From Spirochaetota bacterium (lineage in GTDB: Bacteria; Spirochaetota; UBA12135; COTS27), in contig JAUXHF010000076.1 in the NCBI GenBank assembly GCA_030621685.1, forward strand, positions 1-8,475: DNA of 8,475 nt. Direction: 5' to 3'. The notes below the pieces were generated by a model. The model did not search any database and had not been told where the DNA came from. It saw only the letters and a list, made by a program, of their open reading frames with translations. The position numbers and the translations under genes were made by a program. How positions within the stretch are numbered: position 1 is the first letter of the stretch; every line of letters starts with the position of its first letter. This document shows positions 1-6,305 of the stretch, piece by piece.

Positions 1-68
1 GCAAGCATAAAGCTAGTCTTAGGAAATATCAGCTCACAGCAAAATAACAAAAAGAAGGAAAGCAAAAA

Positions 69-176
69 ATGGCCGGTGATAGTTTAGGGAAGATTTTTCG
101 AATAACGAACTGGGGCGAATCGCATGGCAAAGCCATCGGCATGGTTATAGCGGGCAAGCTCCTTTACAGAAATTAA
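69..176 (+). pseudogene. 35-codon aroC 5' fragment, array copy 1
   Basis: This ORF starts with ATG 16 bp after the same AAGGA ribosome binding site region that serves intact aroC. It encodes the first 28 residues of chorismate synthase, including the GESHG motif, and then seven unrelated residues (GKLLYRN) before TAA at 174-176. It cannot be a working chorismate synthase, since it has under a tenth of the enzyme. It differs from the matching part of intact aroC at codons 6, 25, 27 and 28; those at 6 and 27 are silent, codon 25 is Met instead of Val, and codon 28 is Ala instead of Glu. It may be a dead duplication remnant or a translated short peptide; the sequence alone does not decide. Confidence 0.8.
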
Positions 177-260
177 AAATTTTTTTTAAGACGCAAGCAT
201 AAAGCTAGTCTTAGGAAATATCAGCTCACAGCAAAATAACAAAAAGAAGGAAAGCAGAAA

Positions 261-368
261 ATGGCCGGTGATAGTTTAGGGAAGATTTTTCGAATAACGA
301 ACTGGGGTGAGTCGCATGGCAAAGCCATCGGCATGGTAATAGAGGGCAAGCTTCTTTACAGAAATTAA
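261..368 (+). pseudogene. 35-codon aroC 5' fragment, array copy 2
   Basis: This is the second truncated copy, with the same leader, ribosome binding site, length and GKLLYRN ending as copy 1, stopping at TAA 366-368. Against copy 1 it differs at codons 16 (GGC/GGT), 17 (GAA/GAG), 26 (GTT/GTA), 28 (GCG/GAG) and 31 (CTC/CTT); four of these five are silent. Against intact aroC it differs at codons 6, 16, 17, 25, 26 and 27, of which only codon 25 (Met instead of Val) changes the residue. The reading frame is fully kept, so the peptide could still be translated, but no function is known or implied by family. Confidence 0.8.
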
Positions 369-436
369 AAATTTTTTTTAAGACGCAAGCATAAAGCTAG
401 TCTTAGGAAATATCAGCTCACAGCAAAATAACAAAA

Positions 437-443
437 AGAAGGA
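437..443 (+). promoter_or_regulatory. Shine-Dalgarno sequence of aroC
   Basis: AGAAGGA lies nine bases before the aroC ATG at 453. The same sequence stands at the same distance before the short ORFs at 69 and 261. It is the clearest ribosome binding site in the window and supports the start chosen for aroC. Confidence 0.75.
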
Positions 444-452
444 AAGCAAGAA

Positions 453-1571
453 ATGGCCGGTGATAGTTTGGGGAAGATTTTTCGAATAACGAACTGGGGC
501 GAATCGCATGGCAAAGCCATCGGCGTGGTTATCGAGGGAGTGCCGCCCGGGCTTTCCTTAAGCCAAAGCGATATTCAGCAAGAATTAGATAGACGTCGCC
601 CAGGGCAAAGCAGCCTCAGTTCTCCTCGCAACGAAAGCGACAGCGTACAAATTCTTTCTGGCCTAGAGGCTGGGAAAACCACAGGAACGCCGCTCTCCAT
701 GTATATTGCCAACAGCGATACACGTCCTAAAGATTATACAGCGATGAATAATCTTTTTCGTCCATCCCATGCCGACTTCACGTATTTTTCCAAATACGGC
801 ATCCGTTCTAAAAGTGGCGGCGGCAGAAGTTCTGCTCGACTCACGGCCGGCTCTGTAGCCGCCGGAGCTGTGGCTAAAAAAATACTGCAATCTCATTTCA
901 AGGTATCTTTCATGGCCTTTGTTCGTTCGCTTGCCAAGATAAGCTCACCTATGGAGGCTAGCCAAGTAAGCAAGCAAATGATAGAAGCTAACCTTGTTCG
1001 AACCACAGATTCAAAGAGCGCTGAAAAAATGGCGCAGTGTATTGAAGAAGCCAAACATAGCGGCGATTCTCTTGGTGGCATAATAGAATGCCACATCCAT
1101 GGCCTTCCCGCAGGCTTAGGAGAACCCATCTACGATAAACTAGATGCCGACTTAGCTAAGGCTATGCTCTCGATAAATGCCTGCAAGGGTTTTGAAATAG
1201 GTTCTGGCTTTTCAGGAACTCGCTTACGCGGCTCGGAGCATAACGACCAGTTTATTCGCAGCAGCACAAGCGGTGAAATTAAAACGCTCACTAACCATTC
1301 TGGCGGCGTGCAAGGAGGAATTTCTAATGGCATGCCCATCGTTTTTCGTGTGGCTTTTAAACCCACCGCTAGCATTTCAAAAACTCAGCACACACTAAAC
1401 GAAGAACTCCAAGAGCAATCTTTCCAAGCAAAAGGCAGGCACGATCCTTGCGTTCTGCCACGCGCCGTTCCTATTGTAGAAGCCATGGCAGCCTTAGTCT
1501 TAGCCGACCACATGCTTCGTCATCGTGCTCAAATAGGAACATTTTATAAAACCCCTGCTAACTCTTCATAA
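453..1571 (+). CDS. aroC: Chorismate synthase (complete)
   Basis: Converts 5-enolpyruvylshikimate-3-phosphate to chorismate, the last step of the shikimate pathway; the family uses reduced FMN and is a cytoplasmic tetramer. At 372 residues it is close to the family length (E. coli about 361). Visible landmarks are GESHG (16-20) with catalytic-type His19, DRRRPGQ (46-52), RPSHAD (103-108) with the second conserved His106, GGGRSSAR (122-129), MLSINACKGFE (238-248), NHSGGVQGGISNGMP (281-295), and RHDPCVLPRAVPIVEAMA (329-346). No key segment is missing. The motif reads NWGESHG where many family members have TFGESHG. The start is supported by the AAGGA site and by the usual MAG-type N-terminus. 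Two truncated copies of its 5' end lie directly upstream, and the last five codons plus the stop lie in a 25-bp tandem duplication, so both ends of the gene have been duplicated. Confidence 0.97.
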   Translation: MAGDSLGKIFRITNWGESHGKAIGVVIEGVPPGLSLSQSDIQQELDRRRPGQSSLSSPRNESDSVQILSGLEAGKTTGTPLSMYIANSDTRPKDYTAMNNLFRPSHADFTYFSKYGIRSKSGGGRSSARLTAGSVAAGAVAKKILQSHFKVSFMAFVRSLAKISSPMEASQVSKQMIEANLVRTTDSKSAEKMAQCIEEAKHSGDSLGGIIECHIHGLPAGLGEPIYDKLDADLAKAMLSINACKGFEIGSGFSGTRLRGSEHNDQFIRSSTSGEIKTLTNHSGGVQGGISNGMPIVFRVAFKPTASISKTQHTLNEELQEQSFQAKGRHDPCVLPRAVPIVEAMAALVLADHMLRHRAQIGTFYKTPANSS

Positions 1572-1611
1572 GCAATTCCATGCTAACTCTTAATAAGCAA
1601 TGCCATGCTAA
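1556..1611 (+). repeat. 25-bp tandem duplication across the aroC stop codon
   Basis: Two 25-bp copies (1556-1580 and 1581-1605) match except at two positions, followed by a further TGCTAA (1606-1611) that begins a partial third copy. The first copy contains the last codons and TAA stop of aroC; the second carries an equivalent TAA. The duplication therefore leaves the protein unchanged and only lengthens the 3' untranslated region. Confidence 0.85.
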
Positions 1612-1617
1612 ACCGGG

Positions 1618-1676
1618 CTGCCTAGCTTAAGAGGCGGATTAAATTACCGGCTGATAAAATTCTTTGTTTTTCTTTT
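1618..1676 (+). terminator. Weak hairpin and T-rich stretch after aroC
   Basis: CTGCCT (1618-1623) can pair with AGGCGG (1632-1637) around an eight-base loop, with one G-T wobble, and an outer CCGG pair (1613-1616 with 1647-1650) could add to it. A T-rich run follows only at 1661-1676, not directly after the stem. This is a poor match to a standard intrinsic terminator; it may be imperfect termination between aroC and epmA or nothing. Confidence 0.2.
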
Positions 1677-1717
1677 GAAAAAAATCACGGCTTTGTTATA
1701 CTTTCTTTTTCAAAAGA
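1671..1717 (+). promoter_or_regulatory. Sigma70-type promoter within a 12-bp inverted repeat, upstream of epmA
   Basis: A -35 TTGAAA (1675-1680) and a -10 TATACT (1697-1702) are separated by 16 bp, each matching consensus at five of six positions, and TG at 1694-1695 makes an extended -10. Transcription would start near 1709, giving a leader of about 36 bases before the TTG at 1745. The left arm of a perfect inverted repeat, TCTTTTGAAAAA (1671-1682), covers the -35 and its partner TTTTTCAAAAGA (1706-1717) covers the expected start site, with the -10 in the 23-base loop. That layout would suit an operator, or the RNA start region may simply be palindromic by chance in AT-rich DNA. Promoter call moderate, operator call speculative. 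Confidence 0.5.
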
Positions 1718-1744
1718 GTAGCTTATCGGCTAAAGAAAATTTCC

Positions 1745-2884
1745 TTGAATAGCCTCAACACAGATATCCCAACTTTCCTGCAAATTCTGCAGCGAAAAGC
1801 AACATGGCTGAAACAACGTAGCCAATTCACAAGAATCTTAAGGCTATGGTTTCAGCAACACGGCTTTTTAGAGCTACAAACACCTTGTCTTCTGCCTTAC
1901 TTTTCTTTAGAAAGCAACCTTATGCCTATGGAAGCAAGTTTTTTTGACGATGCTGGAAAGTCTTATCAAGGATACCTGCGCTGCTCTCCAGAATTTTCAC
2001 TAAAGAAAATACTGGCCTTAGCTATGACTTTAGCCCAAAGCCCTGCCAAGAACAGCCTCCATGACTTTTCTAAAATTTATGAACTAGGCCCTTGCTTCCG
2101 TAGCGCCGAACCACTAGATTCTCCGCATCACCTTACAGAATTTTTCATGTTAGAGTGGTATCGGCTAAAAGCTCCCTTAGAAAAAATTATGGATGATGTA
2201 GAGTCGCTTCTCAGTTTTATCCACAAGGAATTTCTGGCTAAGCAAGATACCCAGCATGAAAGAAAAAAACCGCCTTTAAACTTAGAACGCTGGCAGCGCA
2301 TCCGTTTTGCTGATCTTTTTTCCCAGCACCTCAATTTAGATTTTAATACCTTACACTCTTGGGATGAGCTAAGAAAGAAAACACTAGAAAAAAAATTGCT
2401 TCCGCAAAAAGATAAAAGTTTATCGGTAGAAGATATGTTGCATAAACTTTTTTTAATATACATTCATCCCGTCTTGCAAAAAAAAGAAGCTGTTATCATC
2501 TATGATTACCCCGCTCCGCTAGCAGCCAACAGTCTCATAAAAACAAAAAGCTCTGCTAGCCATCTGGCCTATGCTTCCCGCTTTGAAGTATATATTCAAG
2601 GCCTTGAAGTGGCCAATGCCTTCGAAGAACTCTGCAATGCTACCGAGCAACGAAGACGCTTTTTAGAAAACCTAAAAATGCTTCAAAAAACGCAGCCAGC
2701 TAGCAGGCTAGCAAAAAACTTTTCTATAGATGAAGAGTTTCTTCAAGCCCTAAAGCAGATTCCTTCAGCCTCTGGCATTGCCTTAGGCGCCGATAGACTT
2801 TGTATGCTGTTTAGCCAAGCCGCCAATGTCCACGAAGTAACAGCCTTTAGCAGTAAAGATATCTTTGCTCGGCCTGGCTCTTAG
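1745..2884 (+). CDS. epmA: EF-P--(R)-beta-lysine ligase EpmA/GenX (lysyl-tRNA synthetase paralogue)
   Basis: The family activates (R)-beta-lysine and attaches it to a conserved lysine of elongation factor P, helping ribosomes pass polyproline stretches. The protein is a class II synthetase catalytic core with no N-terminal OB-fold anticodon-binding domain, which separates it from true LysRS. Visible are the N-terminal helix leading to LELQTPCL (42-49, motif 1 region), CSPEFSLKKIL (80-90), motif 2 with CFRS (117-120) and EFFMLEWYR (132-140), RFEVYIQGLEVANAFEEL (279-296), and motif 3 SGIALGADRLCML (343-355). It has 379 residues against about 325 in E. coli, the extra length lying around 60-75, 92-108 and 163-180. 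The start is TTG with only a purine-rich AAAGAAAA before it; no in-frame ATG exists close upstream, and the next ATG (codon 60) would delete motif 1. No efp or epmB is in the window, so the target is inferred from family. Confidence 0.88.
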   Translation: MNSLNTDIPTFLQILQRKATWLKQRSQFTRILRLWFQQHGFLELQTPCLLPYFSLESNLMPMEASFFDDAGKSYQGYLRCSPEFSLKKILALAMTLAQSPAKNSLHDFSKIYELGPCFRSAEPLDSPHHLTEFFMLEWYRLKAPLEKIMDDVESLLSFIHKEFLAKQDTQHERKKPPLNLERWQRIRFADLFSQHLNLDFNTLHSWDELRKKTLEKKLLPQKDKSLSVEDMLHKLFLIYIHPVLQKKEAVIIYDYPAPLAANSLIKTKSSASHLAYASRFEVYIQGLEVANAFEELCNATEQRRRFLENLKMLQKTQPASRLAKNFSIDEEFLQALKQIPSASGIALGADRLCMLFSQAANVHEVTAFSSKDIFARPGS

Positions 2885-2931
2885 CTACATGCTGCTAGAT
2901 GCAGATGCTGCTACATGCTGCTAGATGCAGA
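2884..2931. repeat. 22-bp repeat twice (26-bp period) at the convergent ends of epmA and the kinase gene
   Basis: Identical 22-bp copies lie at 2884-2905 and 2910-2931 with TGCT between them. The first begins on the last base of the epmA stop and fills the gap; the second encodes, on the minus strand, the final residues (about ASSSM) and TAG stop of the histidine kinase. Each copy contains CTGC-TAGAT-GCAG, a small inverted repeat. There is no T-run on either strand, so I do not call it a terminator. Confidence 0.85.
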
Positions 2932-4875
2932 CACAGATACTAAAGGAAGCCGTATAGCCATACATGTGCGCCTATGTTTAGGTTTCTTGCTTAGCATTTT
3001 TTTCTTAGTGTGGGCATCATCGCCATGCCCTTCTTCTTTTAAAAAAATGCTGCCATAATGTAGGGCTATAATCTGGCGGCATATGGAAAGCCCCAGCCCA
3101 GTTCCTTCTCGTTTCGTGGTGACATAGGGCAGGAAAATCTTCTCTTTCAAACCTTCTTTAATGCCGCTTCCATGATCGGCCACGCGGAATTCCAAATACT
3201 CTTTCACGCCATCTTTCAGCGTTTCAGCCTCTAAGTATATTCGCTTTCTTTGCTTTTTTGGCACATGAGACCCGGGCCCCAGTAACGAAGAAGTTTCATA
3301 GCTCTCTACCGAATTTTTTATAAGGTTCACAAACACGCGATAAAGTTCAGCCATATCCACAAGCACGCTAGCCTCGGGAGCATGCAAGGCTACGTGTACT
3401 TCCACATCTTTATAGCCAGCAGCAAAGCTCTGTGCTTTTTTCAAAATTTTCTTAGCTGGATAAATTTTCTTTTGTAGTTTCTTTTTTTTAGAAACCTCAG
3501 AAAGATCTTTTATCAATAAATCTATTCTTGAAAGCTCTTGCTCAATAAGCGTAAAACTATCATTGAGTTTTTCGTAGGAGCTAAAACTCATCTTGGCTAC
3601 ATGATCTTTAATCTCACCCACCGAAAGAGTAATGGGCGTCAGCGGATTTCGTATTTCATGGGCTATGCGAACGGTTGCCTCGCGCCAGCCCTTTAGCTCT
3701 TGAGCTTCAGAAAGTTTTTGGCGATTAGCACGAAGTATTCGGCTCATCTGTAAGATGTTTCGTATGAGTTCACCTAATTCATTTTTCTTCACATTTTTAA
3801 GATGCCGCGTGAGCCTTGCCTCATGTCCGTAGTTGCTCCTTGCTCTTTTTGCCTCGGCAATTTCTGGTATTTTTTTGGCGAAATCTATTAAATCACTTAT
3901 CGGTTTAACAAAAACATTGAAGCGATAGTAAAACAATATTATGGCCAAACAGAATAGCTGTATCGAAATATAAATCATGGCAAATAAAATAATGTTCTTA
4001 AAAGGCCCTGCTATAAACTCGAATTGTTTCAGCTCTCGCACCACTTTCAAGGTACTCGAAATATTTTGCCTAAGCTCTTTATCTACAAATCTTAACGAGG
4101 CATATAAATACTTGACATTATTTTCGAAAGAACGCACATACAGCGTGTAGACAAAATAACGATCTTCGCTATACGATGAGAATAAAATTTCATCGTTGAT
4201 TGAGTCTTGAATGCGGCTAAACGAAGGATAGGAGCGCAGTCGCAAGCCTTGTTTCCTAGAGATATGAATAGGCGTTTTGTTCTTATTAAAAATCATGAAT
4301 ACATCAATGAAGTCTTCATTCCCTACCACGAAATCTTTTTCTGCTAACCGATAGGTCAAGTCTTCTTCGTTTATATCTATAAGTTTATCTATGCTTTTGG
4401 CATGCTCTTCCAAACTGCTTTCAAGTTTTTCTAAGGCAGCCGAGCTATCAAAAACTTCGCTCACAATGTCAAAGAGACCATTGAATAAAACAATAAACGT
4501 AAAAAGTATCAGCCCTAAGGAAAAAGCAAACATACCAATTACCCTAAACTGTAACAACGTTCCCGAACGATGCATAAGACGAAGGCCTACAATACGCAGC
4601 AGAATATACGCCGTAATAACGATCAACAAGGCTGGTAGCATAATTAATACAAATAAACTTGGTTTGGAAATAAAAATAGCTAACTCTGAATCATAAAGAA
4701 GATCAATAAGAAAATTCGCCCCAAAGGCCATCGCCCCTCCAAGCAAAGCAAAGAGCAGCAAGAGTATCCTGTTCTTTGTTTTCTTTAGCCACAGCAAGGT
4801 AGCTTTCATGCCAGCATAACTACGGCGACCTAAGAAAGTCATCCAGCTTTTTAAAACTCTTACAACAATCATCAT
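2911..4875 (-). CDS. NtrY-like membrane sensor histidine kinase
   Basis: A 654-residue inner-membrane histidine kinase that would autophosphorylate and pass phosphate to a response regulator. Three hydrophobic segments near the N-terminus (about 37-60, 75-98, 110-135) are followed by an extracytoplasmic sensing stretch (about 136-291), a fourth membrane segment (292-316), a HAMP-like linker (about 317-385), the phosphoacceptor H-box with His406 in RIAHEIRNPLTPI, and an ATPase domain with N-box NLIKNSVES (Mg-binding Asn521), G1 DHGSGI (567-572), IFLPYVTTK (580-588) and G2 GTGLGL (591-596). The membrane layout and the WREATVRIAHEIRNPLTP context resemble NtrY, but I see no clear PAS domain between HAMP and the H-box. 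A lysine- and histidine-rich insert (about 616-636) precedes the last strand CMAIRLPL. Its ATG overlaps the psd stop (ATGA). No response regulator is in the window, so signal and output are unknown. Confidence 0.9.
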   Translation of the reverse strand: MMIVVRVLKSWMTFLGRRSYAGMKATLLWLKKTKNRILLLLFALLGGAMAFGANFLIDLLYDSELAIFISKPSLFVLIMLPALLIVITAYILLRIVGLRLMHRSGTLLQFRVIGMFAFSLGLILFTFIVLFNGLFDIVSEVFDSSAALEKLESSLEEHAKSIDKLIDINEEDLTYRLAEKDFVVGNEDFIDVFMIFNKNKTPIHISRKQGLRLRSYPSFSRIQDSINDEILFSSYSEDRYFVYTLYVRSFENNVKYLYASLRFVDKELRQNISSTLKVVRELKQFEFIAGPFKNIILFAMIYISIQLFCLAIILFYYRFNVFVKPISDLIDFAKKIPEIAEAKRARSNYGHEARLTRHLKNVKKNELGELIRNILQMSRILRANRQKLSEAQELKGWREATVRIAHEIRNPLTPITLSVGEIKDHVAKMSFSSYEKLNDSFTLIEQELSRIDLLIKDLSEVSKKKKLQKKIYPAKKILKKAQSFAAGYKDVEVHVALHAPEASVLVDMAELYRVFVNLIKNSVESYETSSLLGPGSHVPKKQRKRIYLEAETLKDGVKEYLEFRVADHGSGIKEGLKEKIFLPYVTTKREGTGLGLSICRQIIALHYGSIFLKEEGHGDDAHTKKKMLSKKPKHRRTCMAIRLPLVSVSASSSM

Positions 4876-5879
4876 GCTCTCTGCCTACTTTTTTTCCAGC
4901 TCCTTGCTTGCTGCCTAGCAATAACGTCCCCCATGCAAACTTGCCTAGGGGTTTTTGAGATATCGCTAGAACCCGTCTGCAAGCATGCAGCCGGGAACAG
5001 CATCACCACACTAGAGCCCAGCTCAAAGGCACCTAGGTCTTCGGCTTTTTTTACGACAAGTCCATCTTCCTTAGCATCGCGATAGTCTATAATTTTAGCT
5101 TTAGCACCATTCTCTTGTACTCGCTTCAAGAAAAGAGTATCAAATTTTGTCTCAAACCCGCCCACATTAAGCGCACTCACCCATATGCTCATAAACTGAA
5201 ATTTTTCCTGCTTCTGCTCTTCATAAGCAGCTTTAGCTTGGCCTGCTTTAAGCATCAAGCTAGCAGAATCTGGCTTTAAAGCGCTAAACGTCAATCGGAG
5301 TCTCTTATTTTTCCCAAAAACTTCATCAAAGGAATTTAACGAGAAATTGTTTACTGGTAGCCTGCGTCCCGGCATTAATTCAGCGTAACTAAGACGTGCA
5401 TCCATAGGAGCATGTATCCTATGGTAATCTTTGGGCGAAAGATAAAACACCATGTAAGAGCCGCCAATATAACGTTTATATTCTGCCCCTGCCAAGGCTT
5501 CCAGCGAGTAGGCTTTCCCCTTTACCCAATACTTCTCTTCGCCTAAGTCTCTTAAGTCGCTGCCAATGATGCCCCAAGCGCTTAAAAGGCCATCCACCGG
5601 CGAAATAATTGTTTCTTTTGCCAAAGCCTCCCGGCTTAAGGGCCTCACTTCTTTCTTAAGGCTGCGCGTAAAAAAATCGAGGGCGCTGGTATATTCTTTT
5701 ACCTTATCGCGCTCCGCCTCGGCAAGATTAACTTTTAGTTTTTTGATGAAAAAATACCGTATGAAGGCATGCACTAAAAATGACGGCCACGTAGCACGGG
5801 CTAAGAGCATAACAAGCCCGCCTAGAGGTTTTTCTATCAATCTTAGCAACTGATAGAGTAGCTTGTATTGAAATTTCAT
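4872..5879 (-). CDS. psd: Phosphatidylserine decarboxylase proenzyme
   Basis: Makes phosphatidylethanolamine from phosphatidylserine at the inner face of the cytoplasmic membrane. The proenzyme cleaves itself, and the new N-terminal serine of the alpha chain becomes the pyruvoyl cofactor. The 335 residues are close to E. coli Psd (322). Visible are a hydrophobic, probably membrane-associated N-terminus (about 16-45), ISPVDG (92-97) with triad-type Asp96, YLSPKDYHRIHAPMD (146-160) with His153 and His156, and the processing site ELGSS (286-290). Cleavage between Gly288 and Ser289 would leave a 47-residue alpha chain. The motif is LGSS rather than the LGST of E. coli; Ser at the last position is a conservative change. 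The gene lies 19 bp after the MNT gene and its stop overlaps the kinase ATG, indicating co-transcription. The ribosome binding site is weak (TGAG). Confidence 0.96.
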   Translation of the reverse strand: MKFQYKLLYQLLRLIEKPLGGLVMLLARATWPSFLVHAFIRYFFIKKLKVNLAEAERDKVKEYTSALDFFTRSLKKEVRPLSREALAKETIISPVDGLLSAWGIIGSDLRDLGEEKYWVKGKAYSLEALAGAEYKRYIGGSYMVFYLSPKDYHRIHAPMDARLSYAELMPGRRLPVNNFSLNSFDEVFGKNKRLRLTFSALKPDSASLMLKAGQAKAAYEEQKQEKFQFMSIWVSALNVGGFETKFDTLFLKRVQENGAKAKIIDYRDAKEDGLVVKKAEDLGAFELGSSVVMLFPAACLQTGSSDISKTPRQVCMGDVIARQQARSWKKSRQRA

Positions 5880-5898
5880 GGTTTTTTCTCAGCAGTTT

Positions 5899-6219
5899 TC
5901 AGGCTTTCGTATAAAACAATTTCCCAAAGGTATCTATGTGTTTTTTAAATTCACGGTTACGCAGACCGTGATATATCGCTATATCAAATTTATAGGGCAG
6001 GAAATTTTCGCTTATACGCACTCTAAGTTTCAAAACATCTTCAAGGGTTAGCTCTTCGCCCTTTAAGATAAGATCAATGTCTGATCCCTCATGGAAATTC
6101 CCCATGGCCCTAGAGCCAAAAATCATGCTCTCTTTAATTTTTGGGCTTGCAGATAAACATGTTTTAATAATTGCTATCTGCTCAGGCTTTAAGCCAAAAA
6201 CTTTTTCATTCATGTTCAT
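5899..6219 (-). CDS. MNT-family minimal nucleotidyltransferase (HI0073-like), partner of the HEPN protein
   Basis: A 106-residue single-domain nucleotidyltransferase of the polymerase-beta superfamily. The signature GS-x10-DxD is intact: Gly35-Ser36, then Asp47 and Asp49 in SDIDLIL, with the third acidic residue Asp79 in FDIAIY. In characterised HEPN-MNT pairs such as Shewanella HepT-MntA, the MNT protein is the antitoxin and adds AMP to a tyrosine of the HEPN toxin; other family pairs have no known role. The HEPN gene lies 86 bp upstream in the same direction. The start is uncertain: ATG at 6219 and ATG at 6213 are both in frame, both lie in a 10-bp tandem duplication, and neither has a clear Shine-Dalgarno sequence. 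psd follows after 19 bp. Domain call firm; antitoxin role inferred. Confidence 0.9.
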   Translation of the reverse strand: MNMNEKVFGLKPEQIAIIKTCLSASPKIKESMIFGSRAMGNFHEGSDIDLILKGEELTLEDVLKLRVRISENFLPYKFDIAIYHGLRNREFKKHIDTFGKLFYTKA

Positions 6220-6224
6220 TCATG
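6205..6224. repeat. Perfect 10-bp tandem duplication at the MNT gene start
   Basis: TTCATTCATG occurs twice in a row (6205-6214 and 6215-6224). On the minus strand it places four ATG triplets within 17 bases. Two (6219 and 6213) are in the MNT frame; the one at 6223 is out of frame and reaches TGA after five codons, overlapping the true start. Confidence 0.9.
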
Positions 6225-6305
6225 ATTACATGCGGTTATTGCAGAAAACCATACATATCATATATTAGCCATTAAAAACAGCTTTACACTACATTCAATT
6301 TTTGG

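Larger units (their letters stand above)
1..538 (+). repeat. 192-bp tandem array of the aroC leader and 5' coding region (three copies)
   Basis: Three units begin at 1, 193 and 385, an exact 192-bp period. Each holds a 68-bp leader with an AAGGA ribosome binding site and then the first 86 bp of aroC. Units 1 and 2 leave the aroC sequence after the GGG at 154 and 346 and enter a shared 38-bp AT-rich tail (155-192, 347-384) containing eight consecutive T. Unit 3 continues past 538 into full aroC. The first 63 bp of the units are identical in all three. The array starts at the first base of the window, so more copies may lie to the left. The simplest origin is tandem duplication of a segment running from the tail through the aroC leader to codon 28. 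Confidence 0.95.

Noticed and set aside
155..192. Intrinsic terminator or attenuator formed by the A5-T8 tract in the array tail
   Set aside because: The A and T runs adjoin with no loop and no GC stem, so a terminator hairpin is not supported.
163..192. aroC promoter TTTACA with TAAGAC in each array unit
   Set aside because: The -35 is acceptable, but TAAGAC matches the -10 consensus at only three of six positions with an 18-bp spacer; I found no better aroC promoter, so it is left unassigned.
1..538. CRISPR-like or minisatellite array
   Set aside because: The unit is 192 bp with no short repeat and unique spacer alternation, and its content is plainly the aroC leader and 5' coding sequence.
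1745..2884. True lysyl-tRNA synthetase (lysS)
   Set aside because: It lacks the roughly 150-residue N-terminal anticodon-binding domain and has EpmA-type signatures such as GLEVANAFEEL.
2884..2931. Bidirectional terminator between epmA and the kinase gene
   Set aside because: Only a 4-bp inverted repeat within each direct repeat and no T-run on either strand.
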